From positions 12,482,075-12,546,074 of the forward strand of contig CM032811.1 of NCBI GenBank assembly GCA_019155185.1: a stretch of DNA of 64,000 nucleotides. Reading direction: 5' to 3'. The position numbers and the translations under genes are program-made. Below, one piece after another: positions 12,740-24,900 of the stretch (the stretch's first letter is position 1; each line of letters begins with the position of its first letter). The notes under the pieces were generated by a model. The model was not told the origin of the DNA. It made no database searches and saw nothing but the letters and a program-made list of their open reading frames with translations. The stretch is from Beaufortia kweichowensis. Its lineage: Eukaryota > Chordata > Actinopteri > Cypriniformes > Gastromyzontidae.

Positions 12740-12872
12740 GTTTCTAAACAGACTTGTATCTTTGAGTGGTTTCTGAATAGCATGTTGTTAACAAAATCCT
12801 TTATATCAGTATGCAACTTAATTTACAGGTATGAAGCAAATAAGCAATGCAATACATATACAAGAGTCTCAA

Positions 12873-13457
12873 CTAATGTTCAGACATGGGCTTAGGGATG
12901 GTGATGTCCGGCAGTAAATGACAGCTGGTGATGATATCAATCTTCTCAGACACAGATTTTAGATCTTCTAGTATCAGTCTGATGCTATGAGACGCGTTGA
13001 TGATACCCGTCTGTGAGTTGTTCAGATGAGTCGTGGCCTGTCGTATGTCTCTGGTAGCGCTCTGATACACCTGCCTCAGGCTTTGATTCACATCCATGCA
13101 AAGTCTCGCATTGCTTTCCAGTAGTTTCTGCTGCAGCAGTGTGTTAAACCGATCTGACTCCGGTTTATACAGGGATAATCTGTCCTCCTGTCCGGAGGCA
13201 GACGCAGGTGTGTTTCTGATCACGACGAGGGGTGGCAGGTCTTGGCGGAGGATCTGTTGTTGGTTCTCACAAGTCAATCGACGATTTCTCTCCTCTTCAT
13301 CCTCACTGTCTGTTTCAGATGCTTCTCCCGCCACCCTAATCCCTGAGGATGAGGATGATGATGTCACAGGTGGGGCGGAAGTGATGCACAGTTCATCCTC
13401 CGAGTCTGTTTCAGACGCTTCGCCCTGCACTACGATCTGAAATGTGTTGCTTGCCAT
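12873..13457 (-). CDS. bloc1s3: BLOC-1 complex subunit 3
   Basis: Subunit of BLOC-1, the cytosolic complex needed to make melanosomes, platelet dense granules and other lysosome-related organelles. The single coding exon gives 194 aa (human 202). The repeated acidic motif GEASETDSEDE occurs twice (near residues 12-22 and 45-55), matching the two GEA(T/A)ETDSE motifs of human BLOC1S3. It is followed by RQDLPPLVV (human RDLPPLVV) and a helical C-terminal half ending CHLLPDI (human CRLLPDI). I chose the start at MASNTF, which matches the human MAS start. An in-frame ATG nine codons upstream lies inside the 5' UTR intron, whose acceptor AG is at 13469-13468. The likely 5' UTR exon ends at a GTAAGC donor (exon edge 13798). 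Confidence 0.9.
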   Translation of the reverse strand: MASNTFQIVVQGEASETDSEDELCITSAPPVTSSSSSSGIRVAGEASETDSEDEEERNRRLTCENQQQILRQDLPPLVVIRNTPASASGQEDRLSLYKPESDRFNTLLQQKLLESNARLCMDVNQSLRQVYQSATRDIRQATTHLNNSQTGIINASHSIRLILEDLKSVSEKIDIITSCHLLPDITIPKPMSEH

Positions 13458-14352
13458 AATTGTTAACCTAAAAGATAAGATCATTATTTGCTTTATTTAA
13501 TTATTAGACATGGATGGACTTCCCTGTGTCCACCAGTGAAATTCTAATGGATATAATGGTTATAATGGGAATTGTATTCGTTTTAATGGAAACCGGGCAA
13601 TTACAGCGTTTTTACTCAAAACTTAAAATGTGAATTCCTACAGAATGCATTACAAATATATCGAATCATGCATTTATAATTTATTAAACCCCTGTTTATA
13701 GAGTCTAGACATTACTATTGACATGGCACTTTGGACACGATATGATCAAATACGTTTTAACACACGCACAATAAAAAAAAACGTAATATTTGCTTACCTT
13801 CTGGTGTTTGTATCCACAACGCAAGTATCATAGGATGTGTCACGAGAAACTAGTCCGAAACAGGAACCACCAGAAGAGATTACAAAATAAAAGACCACAA
13901 GCCTCAGACGTATTGAAGAATTCAAAATAACAATCCGAGTTGCAAAAACGCAAATACTACATAAACAAATGCATTAAAATATATAGTCGTGTATAACATT
14001 TTATGATATGAAAACCATTCTCCTTTTAAAATACAGTAAGGATTGGCATAGAGATATAATGCTGATGATGCAAAGGTTTAGATCAGAATCATCTAAACAG
14101 AACTTTGAACTAGTTGCTTATTGACAGCCTATACAGATATACACAAATAACACGTTCGCCCACAGAATCAGACTCAAAGTACCTCCACACACCTGAACAG
14201 GTAAAAAGTGCATTTAAGCATATTTCAATGTTATTGTTATTTGTCGTATTATACGTATTGCTTGTAAATGTAATCTGGTGGTGAGTCTGTATGGTTAAGT
14301 TTGGTTGTTTTATGCCATATAAGGTCACACACATCAAATCCTTACGTTGAAG
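13458..14352. promoter_or_regulatory. Head-to-head bloc1s3 / slc19a3 promoter region
   Basis: The bloc1s3 5' UTR exon lies near 13798-13860 (minus) and the slc19a3 ATG is at 14353 (plus), so both start sites fall within about 500 bp. No TATA box or CpG island stands out. Confidence 0.5.
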
Positions 14353-17300
14353 ATGAAGACTTTAAAGCAGTGGATGAAGGACTGGAGGTACCCCACCTCT
14401 CTCCTATGCATCTATGGGTTCTTCAGCACAGTTAAACCATTAGAACCGTTCCTTATCCCATATTTAGCTGGACCAGACAAGAACTTAACTATAGAGCAGG
14501 TACAGTAACATTGTTATTTATATCTTGTATATTTTGTAAATACTGTTTTGAAAGGTGCTACATATATAAAGTTGCACTTTCTTACATAATATACAGTTTA
14601 ATTATTACCATAATGCTTTTTTATGTAATGTAATAATCTAACAGTAATGTAAATTTGTGTTATTTTCTATTTTTCATATTGTTCAAGTTGGATTAGTGCA
14701 GTAAATAGTGTTTGCTGGTTTTGCTAAATAGCAGTAATAATAATAATAATAATGATACTAATAATAATTATTATTAATGCTATTATTATTAGTAGATAAT
14801 TTAGTAAACCATACTTTTACTTTTCCAAGGTGACCAATCAGATTTTCCCGGTGTGGACGTACTCATACCTGGCAGTGCTGGTTCCTGTTTTTCTCCTCAC
14901 TGATTGGTTACGTTATAAACCTGTGGTGTTCCTCCAGTGCACTGCACTATTTGCCACCACGGCGATGTTACTTTGGGTAAATGGTGTACCAGAGATGCAG
15001 GCCATGCAGTTCATGTACAGTGTAGTGACGGCCTGCGATGTAGCTTACTTCACATATATCTATAGTATGGTGGAGTTGAAGCACTACCTGAAAGCCACCT
15101 CGTACTGCCGCACAGCACAACTTCTGGGTTACACCGTGGGTTCAGTGCTGGGTCAGGTGCTGGTGTCTTTTGAACTACTCTCCTATAAAAACATTCTAGT
15201 GTTCACAATGGTTCTAACCACCGTTGCATGGATGACCTCAGTCCTTCTCCCAATGCCCAAGACAAGTATGTTCTTCCACCAGAGGAAGAGAGCTGGTGTG
15301 GAGGATGAAGATACAGTACATGAAAGCAATGCTGAGTCTGACAAACATCTGGAACCAGAGGCTCTCGATACAGCCATGGAGAAAGGGACTTTGACCAAAG
15401 AAGTTCCTCTGAGAAATGAGCAATCCAGCTGTGAGAATCATTTAGATGATGTGGAGGTGGATAAATCGGAGAAAGAGGAGAAGGAACTGGAAGGGTCCAG
15501 AGATAACAACAGTGCAAGACGTTCCAAAACAGGTGGGACCCTTAGGATAAATATCTCTCCTGTCTATATCTATTCATATATATATAGCACTGTGATGACT
15601 CTAATTTTACAAGGAACACTTGCAATTAATTATCTCTAAATTCAGAAAGAATTTAAATTTAGAAATCTGATTAATGAAAGTGTTTAATGCAGGAAGACAT
15701 ATTTGGCCAAATTATGTGACAAGATACGCAATAAGCACCATCAAAAAGTTATTATAACAATATCAATATTTTTCCATATCCAAATATAATAGAATTTTGC
15801 TTAAATATAATATTATTAACTTGCATATTGTATATGTGGTGTAAAAACATGGTTGTGCTTTCTGTAAAAACAATACAATGTTAACAGCTTAGAGAACATA
15901 AGTGGACTGTCGGTCTGATATTTCAGGTGGCTGCTGTGATATTCTGCTCCGCTTGTGGAAGGATTTTCTGCAATGCTTTTCTTCTCGTACGTTGCTTTAC
16001 TGGTCGGCATGGTGGGCACTGGCCACGTGTGGCTACAACCAGACGGTGAACTACGTTCAGGCCCTTTGGGAACACGTGGAGCCATCTAATAACTTCACAG
16101 TCTACAATGGAGGAGTGGAGGCCATCTCGAACCTATTTGGTAAGTTAAAGAACCATTGAAAGCAATGTTGATATACAAAGATTGTTATTTTGATGCTGAT
16201 GCATGTCATAGGTGCCGCGGCAGCATACGGTATAGGCTTTTCAGCAGCGGACTGGTCTCGCTGGGGGGAGATGGCTTTGGGTGCGCTCTCAGCGCTGGAG
16301 GGCGGCGCTCTGTTCGCTATGGTCTTTAGTGCCAACATCTGGGTCTGTTACTGTGGTTATGTTCTCTTTAAGAGCCTGTACATGCTACTCATCACTATTG
16401 CCATGTAAGTTTTTAACCTCTTTATAATAGTACCTTATTCTAAATGCTTATTCAGATTATTCTTTATAGCTCTGAATCAGCTGATTAGAACCTCTCCTTG
16501 CCACAAATTTACGCATAAATGTATAATAAAACCTCACATAAGTCTACATTATCTTATCTTTCTAAACAATTCAAAGTTTGGACGTGCGTCATGCTGACAA
16601 GTTAAAAGTTGCATGTTGACAAAGCAAAAAATCATATCAGGACCACATAGACAGTGGCCAAAACTTGTATTTTGACCTCAAAGCAATTTGTTTTTAAAAA
16701 CAATTTTTAAAATGCATGAATGTCATACAATGCATTAGATAGTTAATAATAAACTAAGTGGCATCTGCAAAGAAATTATGACTTAAGAGTATCACTCTAA
16801 AGGGGTTTATTTTGTGATTTTTGTGCTCGTTACATGGCTTGCCACGAGTAGATTATTGGACATGAAATATTGATTTGAAATGTTTTATTAGCTTATTTGT
16901 AACAAATATAACCCTTGCGCAAGGAAAAACATTTCCTCTTGGCTGTAGACATGACAAGTAGTCAGCCAAGAGACAATGTTCAAACAAGATAAACACGCAA
17001 TTTGGTTTAATCAGTTGTAATATAATCTCATATATGTTATTAATTAGAAATATTTATATTTAATGTAATCATAAGTACAAGGTCAAACTGTACCCAGCTG
17101 AACCTGGTTGATATCAGGGAATAACATACCTTGGAATGTTGCAACTGGCCAATCAGAATCAAGTATTCCAGAGCATAGAGTAAAGGACATGTGTACATTC
17201 ACACTTTCTTGATTTTCTTGTTTTGAAGGTTTCAGATAGCAGCTGGATTGAACATGGAGCGTTATGCATTGGTGTTTGGAGCAAACACGTTTTGTGCTTT

Positions 17301-17852
17301 AGTGTTGCAGACAATCCTCACTTCAGTGGTGGTGGACAGCAGGGGACTGGGTCTAGATGTGGTCACACAGGTGAGTTTACCTGTTCTTTATATCCCTTAT
17401 ACAGGAATGACCCAGGTTCTAAGTTAAGCTCTGCATCAGTGATATGCTGATGTGCTTTCCTCAGTTTGTATAAATTTGTAAAATAATCACATTTACAGTA
17501 ATGGATTTACAGTGCAAGTCTGAGGGCAAAGCATTTCAGAGGATTTAAAAGAAGAAGTGTAAAGCTGTTATTTAAGCTGTAAAGTTATTTAAGCCGTCTT
17601 TAGTCTTCTGGACAAATGAAGTGGGTGAAGTTTGCTTGTGGATTTAAAAGATTGAACATAACTTTGCACATTGACTCTTGGTAAATATTTTATTAAACAA
17701 TTCTCATATTAATGTAGATATTTAAAGCTTGTCTTTAACATTGCAATCAGTTTTTATACTGTTGATCCTAGTGCAATTTCTTGCCCTACAGACTTCTATC
17801 AAATTATCGTATAAGACTTTGTTTTTACAAAAGCAAATATTTTCAGTGGTAG

Positions 17853-17885
<33 letters not shown>

Positions 17886-18148
17886 TTTTCTATTAAATCC
17901 AGAACATTAATTTAGAACCTGTTAAATTTGTGAATTGTTTTTAAAGGAATGGTGGTACAGTATTTGTTTTTGTCTTGCAGTTCATCATCTACGGTGCATA
18001 TTTCAGTGTTATTGCAGTCTTATTCTTTGTGAGAGGTTTGTATACAACAATGTGCCACACATCCAAAAAGGAAACACAAACACAGAATCTAGAAGAAACC
18101 TGCGAGGCAAAAGATGATGCAAAAATAATCAACGGAACAAAACTTTGA
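14353..18148 (+). CDS. slc19a3: SLC19 family transporter, thiamine transporter 2-like
   Basis: Multi-pass plasma-membrane carrier of the folate/thiamine family. Exons: 14353-14499, 14830-15532, 15927-16139, 16212-16404, 17229-17370, 17981-18148; 521 aa (human SLC19A3 496). Hallmarks in order: EPFLIPYLAGPDKNLT in the first loop, FPVWTYSYL and LLTDWLRYKPV, SYCRTAQLLGYTVGSVLGQ, LPMPKTSMFFH ending the first half, an acidic Glu/Lys-rich central loop (about residues 150-280), then WSAWWALATCGYNQ, NYVQALWE, YNGGVEA, IWVCYCGYVLFKS and NMERYALVFGANTF. The second half is as close to SLC19A2 as to SLC19A3, and one short stretch (SYLAVLVPVFLLTD) equals the folate carrier. The name rests on the agfg1/mff neighbourhood. 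Substrate is inferred, not shown. Confidence 0.85.
14725..14795 (+). repeat. AAT/ATT trinucleotide inverted tract
   Basis: An (aat)n run followed by an (att)n run that can fold into a long AT hairpin, in slc19a3 intron 1 about 35 bp before exon 2. Confidence 0.7.
16930..17190 (+). repeat. Interspersed repeat, ccaatcagaatcaag family, copy 1
   Basis: Shares with 24950-25190 the ordered blocks cagccaag, atgttcaaa, acacgcaatttggtt, ataacatacc/attggaat, and gccaatcagaatcaag then tattccagag. Both copies have the same orientation. It resembles a non-autonomous DNA transposon frequent in zebrafish. Lies in slc19a3 intron 4. Boundaries are approximate. Confidence 0.6.
17853..17883 (+). repeat. TA microsatellite
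   Basis: About 15 TA units in slc19a3 intron 5, about 100 bp before exon 6. Another TA run is at 18250-18271 in the 3' UTR region. Confidence 0.85.
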
Positions 18149-18983
18149 AATGATATCAACATATGCACATATTGTGTACAAACACAAGGAAAAAACTCAA
18201 AACACATGATGTTTTTTTTTCTAGGTAAAATTCATTTTAATATATATTGTATATATATATATATATATATTTTATTTATATATATACAGACATTAACTTA
18301 GACTTCTGTAACATAAGTGGTCTGACTCTCATGAAAACACCTGTTCAGGTGAGAGTTCGGGAGGGGCTGACATCCAAAAGTCTTTTAGTCTGAAAGTCCT
18401 CAAACTGAAACAAGTTTATTTTTCGTTTCGATAAGAGAAAGTCCAAAGCGCAAAAAGGCATTACTTTGATGCCAAAAAAGGATTCCACATTCTTGTTTTT
18501 TAACGTAAAACGTTATTCACAGCATGGCTGACATTAGGGCCATATATGCAGCATATGTGTGTGTTTGTGTGCGTGTAGGCATGTGTTAGATACAAATACT
18601 GTTATGCACAAAGACTTTAAAATTGAGCAATTTCTATGAAAGAATTATATACAAGATTGCAGCATCAATATGAATGAGACATTTGCAATAACTTAGTTAT
18701 CGGCCACTTCAGGCAGGCCGGTTCACAGGAACAACACAACAAGAAAAGCCCCTTGTCTTCACACACACCTGTTTTGTTTTGTTTCTGTTGGCATTGAGGA
18801 TGCCACAGGCAGGATAATATATATATATGTATTCCTCTGCTGTTTTTCAGTCTTTTGTTCTTAAAATTCAATAAAAAAATTATTTAAGAAATGTTGTTTT
18901 AAAGCTATTTGGGAAACAAAACAGTGCAAGAGGTGTGAATCAGTCGCAGGTCGCCCCCTGGAGGAGTGGAGGAGAACGGTGCG
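18149..18983. other. Convergent 3' UTRs of slc19a3 and agfg1
   Basis: Non-coding stretch between the two stop codons. A minus-strand AATAAA at 18420-18415 would end agfg1. A plus-strand AATAAA at 18870-18875 could end slc19a3, in which case the transcripts overlap. It also contains TA microsatellite 18250-18271. Confidence 0.5.
18415..18420 (-). promoter_or_regulatory. Candidate agfg1 polyadenylation signal
   Basis: Minus-strand AATAAA about 560 bp after the agfg1 stop codon. Confidence 0.45.
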
Positions 18984-21900
18984 CTATAAGAAGGGGTTTG
19001 TGGAGGAACCTCCTGCAGGATATTGAGCTGCTGGTGCTCCTCCCTAAAAGAGGAAGATAAATAAAATCATTTTGTACATTTTTTTTAAATGAACAGATTT
19101 AATTTTAACAGGCGTAGCAAAATTGTTTAACGAAAGTGTTCAGGCAGCTGAACAAATGTTCTTGATCTTGAATGTACTGCATGTTCTTTTGGATAAAGCT
19201 TTGTACAAAAAACTTAATTTTGAACATGGCTTTCTGACAAGATGTGATATAACGCACCAGGAAAGGGTTATTAGTTACTCCAGGCGCAGTCATGTTCTGT
19301 CCAAATGGAGTGACTTTACCCGGACCAAATGCAGTAAAACCTCCTAAAATGAAAAATGTAAAAAGGTGACCAAACATTTCACTAACATAATATCATACAA
19401 ATGCTGTAGCTTCTTTCATGACATTGCTAGAATTAGTGGAACATTATTGAAACTCTTGTCATACCGTTGGGTTGCTGTGGATAGGCGTGTGGTTGGGCGA
19501 AGGGTTGTCCAGGAAAAGGTTGCTGGAAGTTTCCACTAAAGCTTGTGGGAAGGTTGTAAGCAGCGGCGTTTCCAAATCCAGTTGGCATACTCATAGACGG
19601 AGGACCGAAGGAAGCTAGAGACAGAGACAGCTGAAAGTTACCATCACTAACACAAACACACAATCAGAACGGTTGATTACATTTCATTACAGCCAATTGC
19701 AATTCACATTCTCCAGAAATGATCTTTAGAATAAAAGCTTTTGCAAAGAATAGCCATGTGTTCATTCAAAACACATGAAAACAGAGCAAACGGTTTTACT
19801 TACAAAGTTTACTAGAGTTACAAACACAAGCAACATCATCATCTAAAGATCATCCACACAAGGTATCAGTTTTCCGTACACAGACTCTTGCCACATACAG
19901 ATTTATTTTTAATGGGAACGACATTGTAATTGTGAGGAATATTTACTTAATCCTGAGTACAGAAATCTGCATCACGGATTTGAAGAGCAAGTGAAAACAG
20001 AGAGGCAAGATGACAAAACTAAAAAAAAGGTATCAGATACAAACACAATGAACATGATTCAACATCAGTGAATCTTTGCTTGCAAATATGTGACCCAATC
20101 TGTATAAAACTGTGAAAAGCCATTTTTGTGATTTTCAGTTTTCTACATAAAATCATTTTACATAATGTAAAGAACATTCTGTGAAAACATAACCTTGATA
20201 TTTTTATAATTGGCTGAGTAAAGCCATGCCAAAAACTGAAATTAAAGTTTAGGAAAAATCATTATTTTAGTATTATAATTGAACATTTTAGCACTGTATT
20301 TTGAAATCTGTCATATAATCTATCATTTACAGCAATAAACACACATGACCTATTTTCTTCATTTTTATGGCTCTCACAAGTTTCATACTCCAAATCTCAT
20401 ATTAGATTTTGAGACTTTCCTGGATCCCACAAATAGAGTCACATATTTGTTTATACGTTTCCAGAGGAAAAAGTAATTCTATGTTTTGTGTGGCCAAACA
20501 GATTTCAAACGTTTTGTTAACTGTATTTAGAGAGATTTTCCGTGATAGGTTAAGATCACTGATGTGAACATGTTATCCATCCAGAGTACACAATCACATA
20601 TCTCTTTAATGAGGTCACAGGAGCACCACTAAATGCATTGTGAAGAGTTTCTACTAGCCTGCTAGACTACCACTAAGACTAAGGCACAGAAAAAGAAGAG
20701 ACAAAAGTAAAAAGGGACAGAAAGAGACATGAACGTACCAAAGTGGGCCACAGGGAAAACCTGGCCCTGCAGGGCTCCCAAAATGTCTGCGCAGCACGAC
20801 AAGAACACAACCAGACAAAACTATCAGCGGCATCTTACATGATTTCAGTTCCTCTCGCTCTTTTGATTGGCTGAATTTTATTAATGACATCAGACACAAA
20901 TCTGCCTCTTATTCACATTTGACTGAAGATGCTTCACCGCTTTGAGGAAAAGCACACACACAAATTCTCAACATGTATTTCCTGCAGGGATGTAGAGACC
21001 CACAAAACTCCTTTGCTGTGCTTTTGTATTTTTGGTGTGTGAGAGATGTCAAGCTGTTCGCTCCTAGCGTGGATACTGGGGGTATTTGACCCACTTAAAT
21101 CTCTTCACAAAGCCCTCTGGTGTGTTAAATAAATAATGAAACACAAAACAAGAGCAGCTCCTCATGTCAAACTCTCCACACCCAGGACTGAAGTGGGAGA
21201 ACAATCCCTGTAAAGAAGTGCATTTGGACATTTCTCATGGTAAACCAAAGCCCCGCCTCTCACCTGCTGCAACGCCCACACCTGCTGCTGCTGCTCTCCC
21301 ATTGGTTTGGAATGGGTTAGTGGGAGCGGCTTGTGAAGCTACAGGAGCGACAAATGGATTGGTTGACTGACCTGTGTTACATGACAAACAAACAATCTTT
21401 GATGAAGATGAGATGTAGAAGGCAGACTTAAAATCTTTCAGAGGTATGAAAGATGTTTTACCTGCAAAACCCTGAGGCATGCTGGGAACTCCCTGTTGTG
21501 CTTGAGCAGGGGGAACAGCTGAAGAGGATCCAAACACAGACCTGTACAAGACACAGAAAACGTTTAAAGGCACTGATGTACATTAGACAAAATCAAAGAA
21601 CAAACAGGAATAAACTCTCACCCCTGCGCTGTAGTGGAAGTGTTGTAGCCGCTGACATTTGGCGCCGGGGGGCCGAAGACAGTGTCCAGTTCGGCTAGAG
21701 CAGCGTATCGATCGCTACCCAGCAGAGCGGCTTGAGGAGGAGGAGGGCCGACACCTGCAGACGCCGGGGCAGAACTTGTGCCTGTGGAGAAAAAACATGA
21801 GGAATTCATCTGGAGACAATTTCTCCTTCCAACCTCAGCACAGGAAATCCAATCTAAACTTTATATCATCTACAATAATGCCATGCATGTCTTTATTACT

Positions 21901-24900
21901 ACGACAATTGAAAATTCTAAATGGATGTGAGGCGCAACCCTTTAAAGTGCAATTTGTTACTTTTTTTATTTAAAATAAACAAAAATCAGTTATTGAGGAA
22001 GTAAATAAAAAGTGTTGAAAACTGTCACAATGGTAGGCGTAATAATTGAATATTTAATAAAACAATAATTATTATTTTGAACAAATAATAATATATTTTT
22101 AAATTATTATTACGAAAGATAATATTTATAATTTAATATTATTATTATCAATAAAATGTAAAGTTAAGCTGTCGGGTATATTTCACAGAAATGTCAGTTT
22201 GACATCATGTAACTTTCACCCACATAAAAATAAGTATGAAAAGTAACCTGCACTTTTGTGTTTCAAACAAGAGATGCAAAAGTGACAAATTGCAGCTTTA
22301 ATAGAGAAATTGTTAAAGGTATGAAATTTGTTACAGAAGCTGAAGCAGAGATGCTCTAAAAAGTATAAAATTGTGAATTACTGGATTTCTTTTAGCAGTC
22401 CAACAATTACAAACTCTCCAAAACTTCTACATCACTTTATATTTAACTATGTTCTCAATAGCTGCTTCATAAAAAGTACGAGAAACCTTTCTGTAGGAGC
22501 AGAAATATTGCTTGATACTCCAAGTATTGTGTACAAGCTGTACCTTGCTCAGATTTGGGGACGCCGAACATGTTGTCGAGGTGGGCGAGGGCTGCGTATC
22601 GGTCCGCGGGGACACTGGCTGCATCCACTGCTGATTTACTCTGGGAGCCAAACGAGGCAAAATCTGCACTGCACGATTTGGGGAAGTTATCGAAGTTTGC
22701 AAAATTGGCGTTAGATATTCCTGATGCGCTACCTGTGGAAGAGAGATTGAAAAAAAGAGCATCTTAAGAGTTAACCCAAAAATACGAAAGATGAAGTTTG
22801 AGGATGTCTTTCAAGTAAATCTTTTTACATCATTGCACACACAGGAGAGCACAAGCCTAGAAAAACCATGTTGAACAGCATATAGACGGTTAGTGTGTGC
22901 ACAAACAGCCCTATACACACACTGTGACTTACTGTGCATGGCCAGAGGAGGCAGCGATGTGGCGAACTCGCCCACACTGCGACTATACGGGAAAGAGCCG
23001 TACACTGACGCATGGGACGTGAGTGAATGACAGCACACGAATGACAAGAAACAGCAGGAAAGAAAAGTGTGAAAGTAATCGAAAGCAAGAAATTATACTG
23101 CTTTCACTTTAGTTTTTATTACATGGAATGCATAACTGAAAGAAAATCAATTGATAAAATAGATGAATGGCTGGAAAAAGAGAAAATTTAAACCCATAAA
23201 AGTAGAAATGAGAAACGCAAACAGATAGATACAGAAGTATACCTGTGTGTGTTATACCTGGCTGTGTGGGCTGAAATGGGGCTTGTGGAGCTGATGGAAA
23301 TGTGGCTGCGGTTGGAGCAGCAGAGCTATTAAACGCGTCAAAATTGGCAAAGTCTGGACTCGTGTTAGCGTTCTGCGCTGTTGGGGTCCACCACAAACAA
23401 ACAAACAAATAAACAAACAAAAATATGGGATGAGGAATGAGAGAGAACTGAAATTTAACTATGGTATTAAAATGCCCAATGATCAGACACAGATCCCAAA
23501 TTACTTAAAATGGTTCTGATCTAAACATTGGTTCAATTACTGAAATAAGGTGGAATGATGTGATGCTAAATGACACAAACAATAAAAAGCTGCACTGAAC
23601 AGAAACTCTACCCAGAATGCTCTGGTAAAAAAATGCAGATGGTCTCATTGGCTGTTAAATGGTATTAGAAGTGTGTGCGTGTTTACTAAAACACTTTATT
23701 GGCTTTAACTGAACATTACACTTAAGAGACGCCATTAGAGGTTTTATACTTTGTAACCGTGGCAACATCATCAATATGTTTAGTGCAACAGGATGGAAAA
23801 TGAACCATTGCACCAAAAAAAATTGTGTGCAAACAGAATGTTACAAAAATATTAATCTCCACGCAGCAATGCAGCTGTTAACAGATTTATTTGTTTGTGT
23901 ATGTGGTTTCTCACCCGAATGACTGTTAAAATGTGCAAAGTTGGCAAAGTTTGCTTTGCTTGTGGACTTTGAGGACGGAGGTGCAAAAATGTCGCCGCCC
24001 AGATCGCGGAGCAGATCGAACTTCCTGTCCTGATGCTGATGCTGGGTCGGGTGAGTGCGCGAGCCAACCGGAGACTGAAATGAACGAAATAAAATAAGAA
24101 AACAACCTGTTTATATATCAGAAAACACTTTTTAAGAGTGTTACCTGACTGGGCGTGTTTTTGTTGAGGTGTAAACTGGGTACAGATTCCCCCAATAAAG
24201 TTTTGAGAGGTCGAACTTCTGGTGTACTACTGGTGCTGCTGGCAGATGAACCAGAGACTGACGCATGAACTGATGCCACGGTCTTAGCCTGATCTGGAGG
24301 AACATACCTGAGAAAGACACATTTACGTTAATTATACAAATGCTTGAAAAATACGAAGTGAAAAACTACAACTGAAGTGTAGATGTACATTATTGATAGA
24401 TGCATTTATCTTGTCAAATCATGAGATTTACTGAACCTTTTAAAAGGCAAATAAATTGCAGATTATAAACGTGACGAAAGATCAAATAAAATGTTTTGTT
24501 ATTAATGTTAAGTCACACAAGTGAAGCAGGTGACAAAGCTAAAAACATGCAAAAATTCTGTTCTTACCATCGCTTCTTCTCGTACTTGTCCTGAAGAAAC
24601 TCTTTGACTCTTTGAGGTTCTCTGAAGTCAGGTATGGTCGAGTTTCTGTCATCATAGAGACCGAGCCATATGTGTTTGCATATCTGCATATGCATGCAAC
24701 ACAAACACATAAAGAGAGAACCAGCTATTAACAGGGCAAATATTAACACACCATAAACTTGCATCTTTCTGGGAAACACATTAACTTGTATGTATGTACA
24801 TTTCTAAAATGATTGTATCTACAATATGGGCTTTTAAACCAAAAAAGTATTGCTTTTTAACATACAATCTAGAGAGAAACAATAACCTTAAGATGAAAAT

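Larger units (their letters stand above)
11334..12760 (+). other. Sestrin 3' UTR (inferred)
   Basis: AT-rich non-coding sequence from the stop codon to just past the AATAAA at 12734. Several aataaa-like hexamers upstream (for example about 12567) could give shorter forms. Confidence 0.5.

Noticed and set aside
13096..13440. Plus-strand 114-codon frame
   Set aside because: Shadow of the bloc1s3 coding exon on the other strand.
13458..13484. Upstream in-frame ATG giving nine more residues to bloc1s3
   Set aside because: It lies before an AG acceptor that fits a 5' UTR intron, and human BLOC1S3 begins MAS like the chosen start.
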